DNA from: Geofilum rhodophaeum
GTDB lineage: Bacteria; Bacteroidota; Bacteroidia; Bacteroidales; Marinilabiliaceae
DNA: 64,000 nt
NCBI RefSeq assembly: GCF_002210225.1
Contig: NZ_MWUJ01000001.1
Location: forward strand, 368,381-432,380
Reading direction: 5' to 3'
Shown here: in pieces, positions 63,559 to 64,000 of the stretch
Layout: the number at the start of each line of letters is the position of its first letter
Position numbering within the stretch: the first letter of the stretch is position 1
Position numbers and translations under genes: made by a program
Notes under the pieces: model-generated
Seen by the model: only the letters and a program-made list of their open reading frames with translations
Told to the model about the DNA's origin: nothing
Database searches by the model: none

Positions 63559-64000
63559 GTGGAAAAGAAGTTACTGATCATATATACCGGGGGGACCATT
63601 GGCATGGTCAAGGACCCGGATACCAATTCGCTCAAACCTTTTGAGTTTGATAAGATGTACCTGTGGGTGCCCGAACTGAAAAAATTCGAATTTAAGGTGG
63701 AGTACTTGTCCTTTGCGCCCCCGGTGGACTCTTCGATGATGGACCCGGCCATTTGGATTAAGCTGGCGGTGCTTATCGAGGACAACTACCACAACTACGA
63801 AGGTTTTGTCATTCTGCACGGCACCGACACCATGGCCTACACAGCCAGCGCCCTGAGCTTTTTAATGCACAACCTCAACAAACCAGTCATTCTCACGGGC
63901 AGCCAGCTGCCCATGGGGGCCATACGGACCGACGGCAAGGAAAACCTGCTTACGGCCTTGCAGATTGCCTCGGCCCAAAAAAACGGACAAGCTCTGGTGC
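63559..64000 (+). CDS. ansA: Type I L-asparaginase, N-terminal part (cut by window edge)
   Basis: 147 codons to the right edge; the C-terminal part is missing. Start is GTG at 63559: an in-frame TAA at 63553 excludes any earlier start, and the next ATG would remove the catalytic Thr of IYTGGTIGM (Thr10 or Thr13 region). A second catalytic segment is FVILHGTDTMAYTASALSFLM, split around HGTDTM, followed by LTGSQLPMGAIRTDGKENLL. It hydrolyses asparagine to aspartate and ammonia in the cytosol. Next to gdhA, which uses ammonia, and tatD. Confidence 0.93.
   Translation, partial: MEKKLLIIYTGGTIGMVKDPDTNSLKPFEFDKMYLWVPELKKFEFKVEYLSFAPPVDSSMMDPAIWIKLAVLIEDNYHNYEGFVILHGTDTMAYTASALSFLMHNLNKPVILTGSQLPMGAIRTDGKENLLTALQIASAQKNGQALV

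Overview
The window looks like chromosomal DNA of a Bacteroidota (Bacteroidetes) bacterium, probably a marine or anaerobic member of class Bacteroidia; the order cannot be fixed from the sequence alone. The evidence is a set of type IX secretion system (T9SS) genes found only in this phylum (gldJ, porU, porV, porP/sprF, a T9SS plug-family protein and a giant type B secretion substrate), a complete six-gene Na+-translocating NADH:quinone reductase operon, many upstream TAnnTTTG elements (the phylum's -7 box), and mostly weak or absent Shine-Dalgarno sequences. No rRNA, tRNA, CRISPR array, insertion sequence or phage gene was recognised. Almost all genes are single-copy housekeeping or envelope genes.

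Layout. 1-741: 5' part of folC (minus strand, cut by the window edge). 855-4993: a PhoH-type ATPase, then an inositol-monophosphatase / lipid A-type acyltransferase / glycosyltransferase operon. 4997-13622: murF and gldJ (minus) divergent from porU-porV-ispF-thioredoxin (plus), a T9SS/gliding cluster. 13755-26914: housekeeping genes (cold-shock protein, acyl-CoA ligase, CapA-like protein, alaS, M23 peptidase, MerR regulator, Nif3, zinc-ribbon coiled-coil protein, lemA with two TPM-domain genes, a HAD-type hydrolase, a membrane protein, recR). 27019-35819: a sodium:solute symporter, a small cysteine-rich NqrM-like protein, apbE and nqrA-F, which together form a sodium-bioenergetics block. 35904-39892: T9SS plug-family protein, DivIC/FtsB-like protein, small membrane protein, glycosyltransferase and an OmpH/Skp-like lipoprotein. 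39991-60905: a porP/sprF gene and a 19.8-kb gene for a roughly 6,600-residue secreted protein. 61342-64000: gdhA, tatD and the start of a type I asparaginase gene.

How the parts fit. PorU (sortase), PorV (outer-membrane shuttle), GldJ, PorP/SprF and the plug-family protein are T9SS components. The giant protein is their likely largest client here: signal peptide, about 1,500 residues of Ig-like modules, 31 SprB-type repeats, a short linker, 19 repeats of about 84 residues, two PKD domains and a C-terminal type B sorting domain. Its neighbour PorP/SprF is probably its dedicated secretion and anchoring partner. Na+-NQR needs ApbE (covalent FMN attachment) and NqrM (iron-centre maturation), and candidates for both lie beside the nqr operon. 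The NqrM-like gene has a well-spaced promoter whose -33 box sits in the loop of a perfect 14+14 bp inverted repeat, a candidate metalloregulator operator.

The least explained parts are the higher-order (about 10-unit) block duplication inside the giant protein, its 84-residue repeat family, and the palindrome-controlled nqrM-like gene. Repeat counts and promoter elements were found by reading the sequence, not by computation.
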